In this document: piece by piece, positions 1-6,495 of the stretch
How positions within the stretch are numbered: position 1 is the first letter of the stretch
How the letters are laid out: every line of letters starts with the position of its first letter
Program-made: the position numbers and the translations under genes
Notes under the pieces: generated by a model
Seen by the model: the letters and a program-made list of their open reading frames with translations, nothing else
Database searches by the model: none
Told to the model about the DNA's origin: nothing
Origin: a virus
DNA length: 24,194 bases
Virus record (IMG/VR): IMGVR_UViG_3300029286_002504
Location: 1 to 24,194 of that record
Reading direction: 5' to 3' (one strand)

Positions 1-1217
1 ATAAAGGCTTCAATAAAACCATAATGAACAACATTCCCTTCAGTAGACTTTATATAACCTTGTTTTTCCCAAGCATCATAGTTAACATGGTCACGCCTAA
101 CTCTTAGTGGTATAGTTTCTTCTGGTAGCCAAAAGAATGGTAGAATTTGATACTTATCATCATCATTAAGTGGAGGAAATACCAATACCAATGCTGTTAT
201 ATCTGTTGTACTTGATAAATCAAGCCCGGCATAGCACTCACGTCCTCTTAAACTTTCTGCATCTACTGCAAAATTACATTTATCCCAAATGTGCATCGGC
301 ATCCAACGTACTGATTGTTTAACCCAAAGGCACAATCTTAGCTGTTTAAATGAGTTTTCCTCTGATGGATTTTGCCTTGCATTTTCACAGGCAATAGCCA
401 GTTTTTCTGCATCAACGGTAACCCCTAAGCTTGGATTAGCTTTTTTCCATGTTGCAAGCTTTGTCCAATCATCGTTTTCATCAGCAGCATAAATGGTGGG
501 GAAAAAAGTATAGTCAGTCTTTCTGCCTTTTAAAATATCTACCGCTTTAGAATGCATTTCATACCCAATACTATGCATATCATTACCAGCAGTAGTAATA
601 AGGAAGTTTAAAGGTTGCCTTCTTGCATCAGATGCACCATGAAGCATAACCCTTGCCATCTCCCTATTTGCAACATGAAGCTCATCATATAAAACCGCAT
701 GTGGATTTATACCGTGCTTTGAATACGCCTCGCTTGATAGAACTTGATAAAAACTATTCGTATCTGCGCAGGCAATACGCTTTTGTGATGCCATAACCTT
801 GAGCCTTTTGCTCAGTGCTGTAGATAAACTAATCATATCAACAGCAACAGTATATATTAAACTTGCCTGTGCTCTATCTGCTGCACACGAGTATATTTCA
901 GCACCATATTCACCATCAGCCATTAACATATACAGTGCAAGTGCTGCGCCGAGCTCTGTTTTACCTTGTTTCTTGGCCACTTCAACATATGCAGTAGTAA
1001 ATTGCCTATACCCGTTAGGTTTTATAATTCCAAATACATTACGAACAATTTCTTTTTGCCAAGGCAATAGTTTGAAAGGTTTATTGTACCACTCACCTTT
1101 AGTGTGCCTTAAACTTTCAATGAAGGCGACTGCATATTCAGCTTTGTTATTATCATAGGTTGATGTTGGCAGTGCAAATTTCGTAGGAGTAAAGATTTCG
1201 TGCTTTCTTTTTGCAAT
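1..1217 (-). CDS. terL: Phage terminase large subunit (partial, C-terminus off the left edge)
   Basis: DNA-packaging motor: an ATPase that drives DNA into the prohead, plus a nuclease that cuts concatemers. About 405 residues are visible. A Walker A-like segment AKKQGKTE lies near residue 81, Walker B VLYDELH near 175, and the first nuclease aspartate in GLDLSSTTDI near 333. The order matches Terminase_1/COG4626 proteins of clostridial siphophages. The N-terminus (AKRKHEIFTPTKFALPTSTY) resembles the usual start of this family and a good GGAGG site lies just upstream, yet no in-frame ATG, GTG or TTG exists between the upstream in-frame stop and this point. I place the start at an ATT (1215-1217); ATT at 1221-1223 is the alternative. 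The nuclease C-terminus is not in the window. The family call is firm; the start is not. Confidence 0.93.
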   Translation of the reverse strand, partial: MAKRKHEIFTPTKFALPTSTYDNNKAEYAVAFIESLRHTKGEWYNKPFKLLPWQKEIVRNVFGIIKPNGYRQFTTAYVEVAKKQGKTELGAALALYMLMADGEYGAEIYSCAADRAQASLIYTVAVDMISLSTALSKRLKVMASQKRIACADTNSFYQVLSSEAYSKHGINPHAVLYDELHVANREMARVMLHGASDARRQPLNFLITTAGNDMHSIGYEMHSKAVDILKGRKTDYTFFPTIYAADENDDWTKLATWKKANPSLGVTVDAEKLAIACENARQNPSEENSFKQLRLCLWVKQSVRWMPMHIWDKCNFAVDAESLRGRECYAGLDLSSTTDITALVLVFPPLNDDDKYQILPFFWLPEETIPLRVRRDHVNYDAWEKQGYIKSTEGNVVHYGFIEAF

Positions 1218-1249
1218 AACAATCGCCTCCTTCCAATAAAATGAGCAAC

Positions 1250-1288
1250 AAAAAAGGCCCCAACTTGAAATTGAGTGCCTTTAAAAAA
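1250..1288 (-). terminator. Hairpin with T-run upstream of terL
   Basis: Read on the minus strand, AAAGGC pairs with GCCTTT. After one mismatch, CTCAA pairs with TTGGG, leaving a 7-nt loop, and a run of six T follows. The A-run on the other side means it could also work in the opposite direction. It sits 27 bp before the probable terL start, so it would end or attenuate transcription coming from the small-gene cluster. Confidence 0.5.
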
Positions 1289-1301
1289 GTATTGCTTTTT
1301 G

Positions 1302-1823
1302 TTATCTTTCCCCAGTGAGTATAAATTTCGAATATTCCTTTCTATGGTATTCAATCAAGAAATATAGCTCATCGAAGTTTTTATGATGTGCCTCTTGTTG
1401 TACTTCTGCCGCCGAGAACATGTTAAACTTACCTTCATTTTTTATAAAAATAATTTGTTCGATTACCTTGTCGGATAAGATATAATTCTTATGCTCCGCT
1501 ATTAGCTCTGTGCAATCAGGAATATAACTTGAGTACCTTAGATAATGATACCCCTCACAATTTCCAATTATAATATCACTACCGCCATCTGCCATAATAC
1601 CGATGCAATGCCACAGTCTATTGGTGTCAATGTATTGGAATTCTGCGTTGTTGCTTATAAAATCAAAATCATCAAGCAGGTTTTCTTTGAAATGCTCCCA
1701 TTGGTTAATTGGTAGTTCAATTATTTTCTCTATAACAAATTCTGATTTATCACGTTCTTGACCAGTTCTGCTTTTAAGCTCATCAATATTTACAGCTTTT
1801 CTTGCGAAAAATGCTTTGCTCAT
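1302..1823 (-). CDS. Uncharacterised 173-aa phage protein (PDCTEL motif)
   Basis: No family is recognised with confidence. The protein is soluble-looking and acidic, with no signal peptide or membrane segment. Residues 84-107 include a GNCEGYHYLRYSSY stretch followed by PDCTEL. A matching PDC[ST]EL motif occurs in the gene immediately upstream (1829-2236), which suggests the two proteins share a fold or arose by duplication. The start ATG lies 5 nt after the stop of that gene, and a GGGTAGGG tract inside the upstream gene's last codons can act as ribosome binding site. It is the last of the cluster of small genes before terL. Confidence 0.75.
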   Translation of the reverse strand: MSKAFFARKAVNIDELKSRTGQERDKSEFVIEKIIELPINQWEHFKENLLDDFDFISNNAEFQYIDTNRLWHCIGIMADGGSDIIIGNCEGYHYLRYSSYIPDCTELIAEHKNYILSDKVIEQIIFIKNEGKFNMFSAAEVQQEAHHKNFDELYFLIEYHRKEYSKFILTGER

Positions 1824-1828
1824 AATTT

Positions 1829-2236
1829 TTACCCTACCCTTCTGTATCCTAAATCATCTTTATTAAAATAGCTATATCCGAGTTCCGAGCAGTCAGGGTA
1901 GGTGGCATTGTAACAAAAGCAGAACTCACCATCTTTCGAATCCAATTTATAGCCACGCTCTGCTATTTCCTCTGCGGTTTTAAGTGGCAGGGTAATTAGC
2001 ACCATATCGTCTAAAGTGTTTACCGCAATGTGCGTTATAACTGTTGTTTTATCTTCCACGTACCTAAATGCTAACCTTAACACCTCGTCGCTATCTATTC
2101 CAGGCTGATTTGCATTTTTGAAAAACACATCAAAATAGTTTAACAAACCTTTGATTACCTCGGCATCGCCCTTTACTGGCACGAACATTCCCATAAGTGA
2201 TGCCTCAGCTCTTGCCGATATTTCACTCTTAGTCAT
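1829..2236 (-). CDS. Uncharacterised 135-aa phage protein (PDCSEL motif)
   Basis: No known family is recognised. I chose the ATG at 2234-2236 (protein begins MTKSEISARAEASL) because a GAGGTG site lies 10 nt upstream and this ATG starts one base after the preceding gene's stop. Longer in-frame starts would run into that gene. The C-terminal part has several cysteines (FCFCY near residue 105) and PDCSEL at 114-119, the motif shared with the next gene downstream. A helical N-terminal half is followed by a probable beta-rich half. Its position in the tight small-gene operon between the methyltransferases and terL suggests accessory phage cargo. Confidence 0.75.
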   Translation of the reverse strand: MTKSEISARAEASLMGMFVPVKGDAEVIKGLLNYFDVFFKNANQPGIDSDEVLRLAFRYVEDKTTVITHIAVNTLDDMVLITLPLKTAEEIAERGYKLDSKDGEFCFCYNATYPDCSELGYSYFNKDDLGYRRVG

Positions 2237-2237
2237 T

Positions 2238-2492
2238 TTACTGGGACACCTCTTTTTCATAATAACATTTATCACCAAAATGGTTTGTTATACGTTCAAT
2301 TATATAATCGCTATCGAATTTTTGTTCTTTTACAGTAATGGTAAGGCAAGGGTCTGAGTGGGTTAGTGCAATTTGACCTTTAAAATTAAACGATGCGATA
2401 TACCTTTCACCAGTCTTTTTACCCTCCACATATATCCAGTTATGAAAATCGTCTAAAGTGTCGTATTTTTTTAATAATTCGCAATTTGTCAT
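2238..2492 (-). CDS. Uncharacterised 84-aa phage protein
   Basis: A short protein of mixed composition (begins MTNCELLKKYDTLDDF) with no recognised domain. Its ATG overlaps the stop of the upstream zinc-finger gene by four bases (ATGA), and its stop is one base before the next start, so it is translationally coupled on both sides. A GGAG site lies about 12 nt upstream of the start inside the preceding gene. The tight packing is the main reason to believe it is a real gene. Confidence 0.72.
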   Translation of the reverse strand: MTNCELLKKYDTLDDFHNWIYVEGKKTGERYIASFNFKGQIALTHSDPCLTITVKEQKFDSDYIIERITNHFGDKCYYEKEVSQ

Positions 2493-2707
2493 TTTACTTT
2501 GCCACTCCTTATACCAGGGAAATTATAGTTTCCAAGTTTTATCTGTTCGTGGTCAGCTTCAACTGCTTTTTTGTAGTCTGGGTCTTGCCTTTCTTTGTTA
2601 GAGCAGGGGATACAGATGCAGTCCGTACTAAACATTGAGCAAATCCTCCCATCTTTAAGTGAGCCGCCACAATGCGTGCAGGTAGTGCGAGTGAAAAAAT
2701 CATCCAT
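2489..2707 (-). CDS. Small zinc-finger phage protein (72 aa)
   Basis: Start chosen at the ATG at 2705-2707 (protein begins MDDFFTRTTCTHCGGSL), with an AGGAAGGGG tract upstream and overlap with the end of the preceding gene. Cysteines C10-x2-C13 and C32-x2-C35 form a four-cysteine zinc-ribbon pattern, with extra cysteines at 23 and 30. The segment SLKDGRICSMFSTDCIC is of a kind I associate with small proteins of Firmicutes phages. The function is unknown. Zinc binding is inferred from cysteine spacing; it may bind DNA or RNA or serve as a host-takeover factor. Confidence 0.75.
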   Translation of the reverse strand: MDDFFTRTTCTHCGGSLKDGRICSMFSTDCICIPCSNKERQDPDYKKAVEADHEQIKLGNYNFPGIRSGKVK

Positions 2708-3035
2708 TGTTAACCATTGCCCCTTCCTCATATAACTCTTTTTGCACCATCAGCATTTCAACAATAATTTTAGCATAAATGCCATTATGTGCTTTGCGGT
2801 CTATTGCGTATAAATCACAGCCCTCAGCAAAGTCAAACCAAACATCAAAAATGCCAACGTCCTCGTCAATAGTGGTATTGAAATTAACGAATATTTCTGT
2901 TTTTAATATATCTTTATCCTTTTTGCCCCATTCCCTTTTAACTAATTCTGTCAATTCCCTGATTATTTCTTTCGAAGGCACAAATGCAAAACATACGCAT
3001 TCGCCATCTGAGCTTATTTCTACTTTTTTATCCAT
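2700..3035 (-). CDS. Uncharacterised 111-aa acidic phage protein
   Basis: No recognised family. The protein is acidic and aromatic (IFDVWFDFAEGCDLYAIDRK in the second half). Two start codons lie close together: ATG at 3039-3041, only 2 nt from a GGGGGG tract, and ATG at 3033-3035 with proper spacing. I prefer the second. The 3' end overlaps the zinc-finger gene by eight bases, so the two are co-translated. It is part of the same leftward operon of small genes. Confidence 0.72.
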   Translation of the reverse strand: MDKKVEISSDGECVCFAFVPSKEIIRELTELVKREWGKKDKDILKTEIFVNFNTTIDEDVGIFDVWFDFAEGCDLYAIDRKAHNGIYAKIIVEMLMVQKELYEEGAMVNNG

Positions 3036-3050
3036 TATCATTGCCCCCCA

Positions 3051-3278
3051 TTAATTAGTTCCGAATAACAAAACAGTAGCCTTAGTGCCTTCTTCTTGCG
3101 TATCATAAAATTCATTGTAGCCAAGTTTAGGGGTCATAAATCCTTCGGCTAAAAATTGCTCATTTCCAATGTGCGACTGACCATTTCCCTCGCTGTCAAT
3201 AGAAATTGCAACCAATGCATCAGGTTTTTTTAGTTCTTTCAAAGCTATAATAAGCTCCCTTACAGTAATTGCTTTCAT
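3051..3278 (-). CDS. Uncharacterised 75-aa phage protein
   Basis: The protein begins MKAITVRELIIALKELKKPD and continues ALVAISIDSEGNGQ. This resembles a widespread type of short phage protein with an N-terminal helix (T-V-x-E-L-I-x-x-L) followed by a beta strand carrying D-S-E-G/N. No biochemical role is known to me. A GGGAG site 8 nt upstream supports the ATG. The gene is separated from the next gene upstream by a short gap holding a hairpin. Confidence 0.74.
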   Translation of the reverse strand: MKAITVRELIIALKELKKPDALVAISIDSEGNGQSHIGNEQFLAEGFMTPKLGYNEFYDTQEEGTKATVLLFGTN

Positions 3279-3304
3279 TGCAAAGCTCCCTTCAAATATA
3301 TAAT

Positions 3305-3322
3305 GCCACCATTTAGGGTGGC
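3305..3322 (-). terminator. Short hairpin after the 130-aa gene (possible weak terminator)
   Basis: GCCACC and GGTGGC form a perfect 6-bp stem with a 6-nt loop, directly after a stop codon. On the minus strand it is followed by an AT-rich but not T-only stretch (ATTATATATTT). It could be a weak terminator or an mRNA-stabilising hairpin inside the operon. Confidence 0.3.
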
Positions 3323-3715
3323 TTAGTTCATATGATACTTGTAAATTCTAATTTGCTCTGATAATAATTTGACCTTTGCACCAGCTAATGTTAGCCCATC
3401 AACTTTGGTTACATAAGCTCCACCAAAATCAGTAGCTAAATGAACTGTTATATTTTGTGCCTCTGCTATAACCTTTAGCTTTGCTTCTTCAAATTCGGCT
3501 ATTGCCTCGTCAAGCTGTTTTTCTAATTGCTTTAAATAGCAATCCGTTTTAGTTTCAACAATTATGAATGCGCCTGTTTCTAAAAGCTCATCAATCTCAC
3601 TTTGGCTGTAAATAAGCACCTCATTGTCCTTGCTATCGAGGGAAGCGAAAACCTTATCCTTGCCATTTACCCCCACCAATTTGTAAGTTTGCCCAGCCTT
3701 TGTCTTTATTGTCAC
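3323..3715 (-). CDS. Uncharacterised 130-aa phage protein with central coiled coil
   Basis: Start is a GTG that overlaps the preceding stop (GTGA). The N-terminal third is beta-rich (TIKTKAGQTYKLVGVNGKDK). A charged helix follows at about residues 58-85 (KQLEKQLDEAIAEFEEAKLK), probably a coiled coil, and then a GGAYVTKVDGLTLAGAK segment. No family is recognised. The gene is co-translated with the 85-aa gene before it. Confidence 0.74.
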   Translation of the reverse strand: MTIKTKAGQTYKLVGVNGKDKVFASLDSKDNEVLIYSQSEIDELLETGAFIIVETKTDCYLKQLEKQLDEAIAEFEEAKLKVIAEAQNITVHLATDFGGAYVTKVDGLTLAGAKVKLLSEQIRIYKYHMN

Positions 3716-3969
3716 TCTGACGCACCCCCATCAATGTTGTGAAATTCCTCAAATTCCTGAATGTGTTTGTCCATCAAGACCTCAGCTATCGTTGAATCAA
3801 AATCATTAAGCAGGTTGTCATCAAAATCCCAAAAGCCAAGCATATCTTCTAAGACCTCTCTTAGCTTTTCAACATCTGCCTTTGAATCGTCTTGCCCTAA
3901 TACTAAAATCTTTTCAACTGCTGTTTGTGTTAAGCCTCTTGCTGTAGCCATCATAGTAATTTCGCTCAT
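3712..3969 (-). CDS. Uncharacterised 85-aa acidic phage protein
   Basis: First gene of the small-gene cluster after the C5 methyltransferase. The protein begins MSEITMMATARGLTQTAVEK, where the first 30 residues could form a small helical domain, and ends in a strongly acidic half (DFDDNLLNDFDSTIAEVLMDK, broken here only by spacing of hydrophobics). A GGGGG site 8 nt upstream supports the ATG. Small acidic phage proteins are sometimes DNA mimics, but nothing here proves that. Confidence 0.72.
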   Translation of the reverse strand: MSEITMMATARGLTQTAVEKILVLGQDDSKADVEKLREVLEDMLGFWDFDDNLLNDFDSTIAEVLMDKHIQEFEEFHNIDGGASE

Positions 3970-4067
3970 TTACAATCCCCCTAATCTATAATTAGTGTAT
4001 AGTATAGCTCTAATAAGGGTATATTGGAACATATAATAGCTACAATGATTAAGGTTATATTTGTGTA

Positions 4068-5876
4068 TCAACCACAAACTTTAACTATGCCAGCCATAAC
4101 GAAATTAACGCATGGAAGTGAAACACCATTCCCCCACATTTTATATTCAGCACTATCAGAATAAGGGTTTTTAAGCCACTTTATAATTTGTTTTATGCTT
4201 TTTGGTTTAGAAGACGTTCCAATAATTTTTCGGTGAGTTTCAAAAACATCAGCCCAAAATGATATATCAACATCGGTTGGGTTTTCAGTTTCCAAATCAG
4301 AACACCAAAAGCTTGGAAACCCTTGCAATTTTAGACACTCAAATGGTGTAAGCCTTCTTACAGTGTATGTAGGTTCAACTATTCCGTTTTGATAACCAGG
4401 ATTAGTACCATTTACTATTGTATTTGCCTTTCCGTCCTGGCGATAACACTGGCTCTCTGCCTTCATTTGTGGGTAAAAGCTTGCTGGTTGTGCAACAGCT
4501 GATGGTCCCTGTGCATTTAAGGTAGATGTTTTACCATCTGCGCTTATCCCAAGGTTTCGTGCAAAATTTTGCCCACAATTAAAGGTTTCACGGTCAATTG
4601 CATATACAACACCATGTCGGTCAACAGTATTTAATGTAAAACTAACATCTTCATTAATACCATCGCCCCTTGGGCCATTCTTATCAGCTCTACCAATCAT
4701 GCTACCTTGCAAGGCAACAACAGCAATACCACCTTGATTACAGGCAGGGTTGCCACCTGTTTGATCGATTGTTCTTGATGTTTCAGCTTCATAAATACCA
4801 CTGCTCGGATTATCAGAAAGCATTGAATTACTTTTATCAGAGCAAATACCATAAGCCTTTTGTTCACTAACCACAAACGGTTGATTATTTCCACCAGTTC
4901 CGTAATTAGCCATAACTGTTTGTGCTACATCAAGCGGGCCTATAAAACGGGTATCCTGTCCGTGGTTTTCGAATACACATTGCGGACCTTTAAAATCTGA
5001 ATTAAGCAAAGCAAATGCTGTATTTTCAGAAATAGGTAGACCTTTTTGACGTTCACTCATAATCGCAATACATAATTGATTGTCACCCATTTGTGCTCTT
5101 AATGTGCAAGCTTGCTCACATGAAAAATGACCTCCCAATCTGCTCATTGCTCCTGGTTCAAAACTGATTGTCTCTCCAGTGCAACTTTTAGCATTGGGGG
5201 TAATTCCTTTTCCCTCACCTGTGCTCTGCGAAGTATCCCCTGACATGCTCTCGGACTCAAATAATATTTTGGGTGCGGATTTTCCTCCAAAATCTGCGAC
5301 AAGGTAGATTCTACGGCGTCTTTGGGCGACTCCCCAAAATTGTGCGTCGATTGTCCTATAGGCGATGGAGTAATTATCTCCCACGATTTCTCCTGCTGTA
5401 AGCCATTTGTCTTTTGGAGGCATAGGAATAGATATGGTTTCATCTTTAATTTTTGCGATTTCTTCAAGGACTGCACGGAAGTCTTTTGACTTTCCGCTAC
5501 TGAATGCTCCTGGCACATTTTCCCACACGATAAATCTTGGATATTTTCCATTTGTAGCACACCTCATTTCTTTTATAACTCGTATTGCCTCATAAAATAG
5601 TGATGATTTTTCACCGCCTAAACCAGATCTACGCCCAGCCAAACTAAGGTCGGTACATGGCGAGCCAAAGGTTATAATATCAACTGGCTCTATTTCAGCA
5701 CCGTTCATTTTACAAATATCACCATAATGTTTCATCTGTGGTATTCGTTTTGTGGTTACCCTTATTGGAAATGGCTCAATTTCACTTGCCCATACTGGCA
5801 CTATACCATTTAAAATGGCTCCAAGTGGAAAACCACCAGAGCCATCAAATAGACTACCCATTTTTAGATTAGGCAT
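4068..5876 (-). CDS. DNA (cytosine-5-)-methyltransferase, phage type with long target-recognition region
   Basis: Transfers a methyl group from S-adenosylmethionine to C5 of cytosine in DNA and probably protects phage DNA from host restriction. Motif I LFDGSGGFP is at 9-17, motif IV with catalytic Cys74 (GSPCTDLSLAG) at 71-81, motif VI ENVPG at 119-123, motif VIII QRRRR at 185-189 and motif X WGNGVSLPC near 583. At 602 aa it is much longer than a typical 320-420-aa enzyme. The extra length is a region of about 280 residues between motifs VIII and IX with at least six loosely repeated T-[LIV] units ending in YTVRRLTPFECLKLQG. The start ATG follows GGCGGTG. No partner restriction enzyme is seen, so it is probably an orphan enzyme. 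The gene sits two bases after the HNH-AP2 gene. Confidence 0.95.
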   Translation of the reverse strand: MPNLKMGSLFDGSGGFPLGAILNGIVPVWASEIEPFPIRVTTKRIPQMKHYGDICKMNGAEIEPVDIITFGSPCTDLSLAGRRSGLGGEKSSLFYEAIRVIKEMRCATNGKYPRFIVWENVPGAFSSGKSKDFRAVLEEIAKIKDETISIPMPPKDKWLTAGEIVGDNYSIAYRTIDAQFWGVAQRRRRIYLVADFGGKSAPKILFESESMSGDTSQSTGEGKGITPNAKSCTGETISFEPGAMSRLGGHFSCEQACTLRAQMGDNQLCIAIMSERQKGLPISENTAFALLNSDFKGPQCVFENHGQDTRFIGPLDVAQTVMANYGTGGNNQPFVVSEQKAYGICSDKSNSMLSDNPSSGIYEAETSRTIDQTGGNPACNQGGIAVVALQGSMIGRADKNGPRGDGINEDVSFTLNTVDRHGVVYAIDRETFNCGQNFARNLGISADGKTSTLNAQGPSAVAQPASFYPQMKAESQCYRQDGKANTIVNGTNPGYQNGIVEPTYTVRRLTPFECLKLQGFPSFWCSDLETENPTDVDISFWADVFETHRKIIGTSSKPKSIKQIIKWLKNPYSDSAEYKMWGNGVSLPCVNFVMAGIVKVCG

Positions 5877-5878
5877 TA

Positions 5879-6463
5879 TTACACCGCCTTCTGTTGTTCA
5901 TATTTTAAATATTTACTGCATTTATTGTAAACATAGTTTTTTATAGCTTGTGATGCCTCAGGGACGTCAGTTAAAATAGCAAATTCACCGAATAATAATT
6001 TTGCCCCTTCATTTCGCGCCTGCATAGCTTCAGTCTTATTAATATAATAACCTAAGTGTATATCTTTACCCCAGTACTTAATCCGTGCAACATATTTGTT
6101 TCGTGGCTTATAAAACCTTACACCAATTACTCCCGAAGTGTTGTTGCTCTGCAAATATTGGTTGCACTGATTTTGTTGATGAGTACATATTCTAAGATTA
6201 TTTCTGCAATTATTCATTCTGTCACGATCAATATGGTCAACTTCATAGCCTTTTTGAGGATTAATTAGCCACTGGTATAAGGTACAGCCACTACTGTTGG
6301 CACAAGTCATTGCAGACCCTTTTCCTGTAATATACCATGTATGCTTTTTTGTTTTATCTAAATCACAAATGTCGATTATGAATTTCTCACCAGTAGGACA
6401 AGTCCCTAATACTGTCTTTCCTCCATTTATGATTTCATATTTATTCTTTCTTTTTGCCTTCAT
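5879..6463 (-). CDS. HNH endonuclease with C-terminal AP2/ERF-like DNA-binding domain (homing-type)
   Basis: A likely selfish, site-specific nuclease. The HNH core EVDHIDRDRMNNCRNNLRIC lies at 74-93 (His77 and Asn84/85 as candidate catalytic or metal-site residues). Residues 108-160 (NTSGVIGVRFYKPRNKYVAR, then a GKDIHLGYY strand and an EAMQAR helix) match the AP2-like domain that many phage HNH homing enzymes use to hold DNA. I start at ATG 6461-6463, 7 nt after a GGAG; an upstream in-frame ATG at 6497-6499 has no good site and would add a hydrophobic tail. It lies between a ParB-methyltransferase fusion and the C5 methyltransferase, which is compatible with invasion of this island. Confidence 0.9.
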   Translation of the reverse strand: MKAKRKNKYEIINGGKTVLGTCPTGEKFIIDICDLDKTKKHTWYITGKGSAMTCANSSGCTLYQWLINPQKGYEVDHIDRDRMNNCRNNLRICTHQQNQCNQYLQSNNTSGVIGVRFYKPRNKYVARIKYWGKDIHLGYYINKTEAMQARNEGAKLLFGEFAILTDVPEASQAIKNYVYNKCSKYLKYEQQKAV

Positions 6464-6495
6464 CGTATCACTCCACGAAAAGAAAAAGATACTGA

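Noticed and set aside
799-1158. 119-codon rightward open frame
   Set aside because: It lies antisense inside the terminase large subunit gene, which has clear motifs. It has no family resemblance and is a shadow.
1109-1354. 81-codon leftward open frame before terL
   Set aside because: It runs across the terminator hairpin and the terL start in another frame, and the peptide has no domain-like features. It does not supply the missing terL start codon because it is out of frame with terL.
3970-4067. Promoter between the C5 methyltransferase and the small-gene cluster
   Set aside because: The gap is AT-rich and has TATACT and TATAGA hexamers on the minus strand, but -35 matches are only 3 of 6 and one candidate start would fall in the ribosome binding site. 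Not strong enough to annotate.
5144-5560. 138-codon leftward frame inside the C5 methyltransferase
   Set aside because: Same strand, different frame, inside a region where the methyltransferase motifs are read correctly. The peptide shows low-complexity shadow features and no ribosome binding site.
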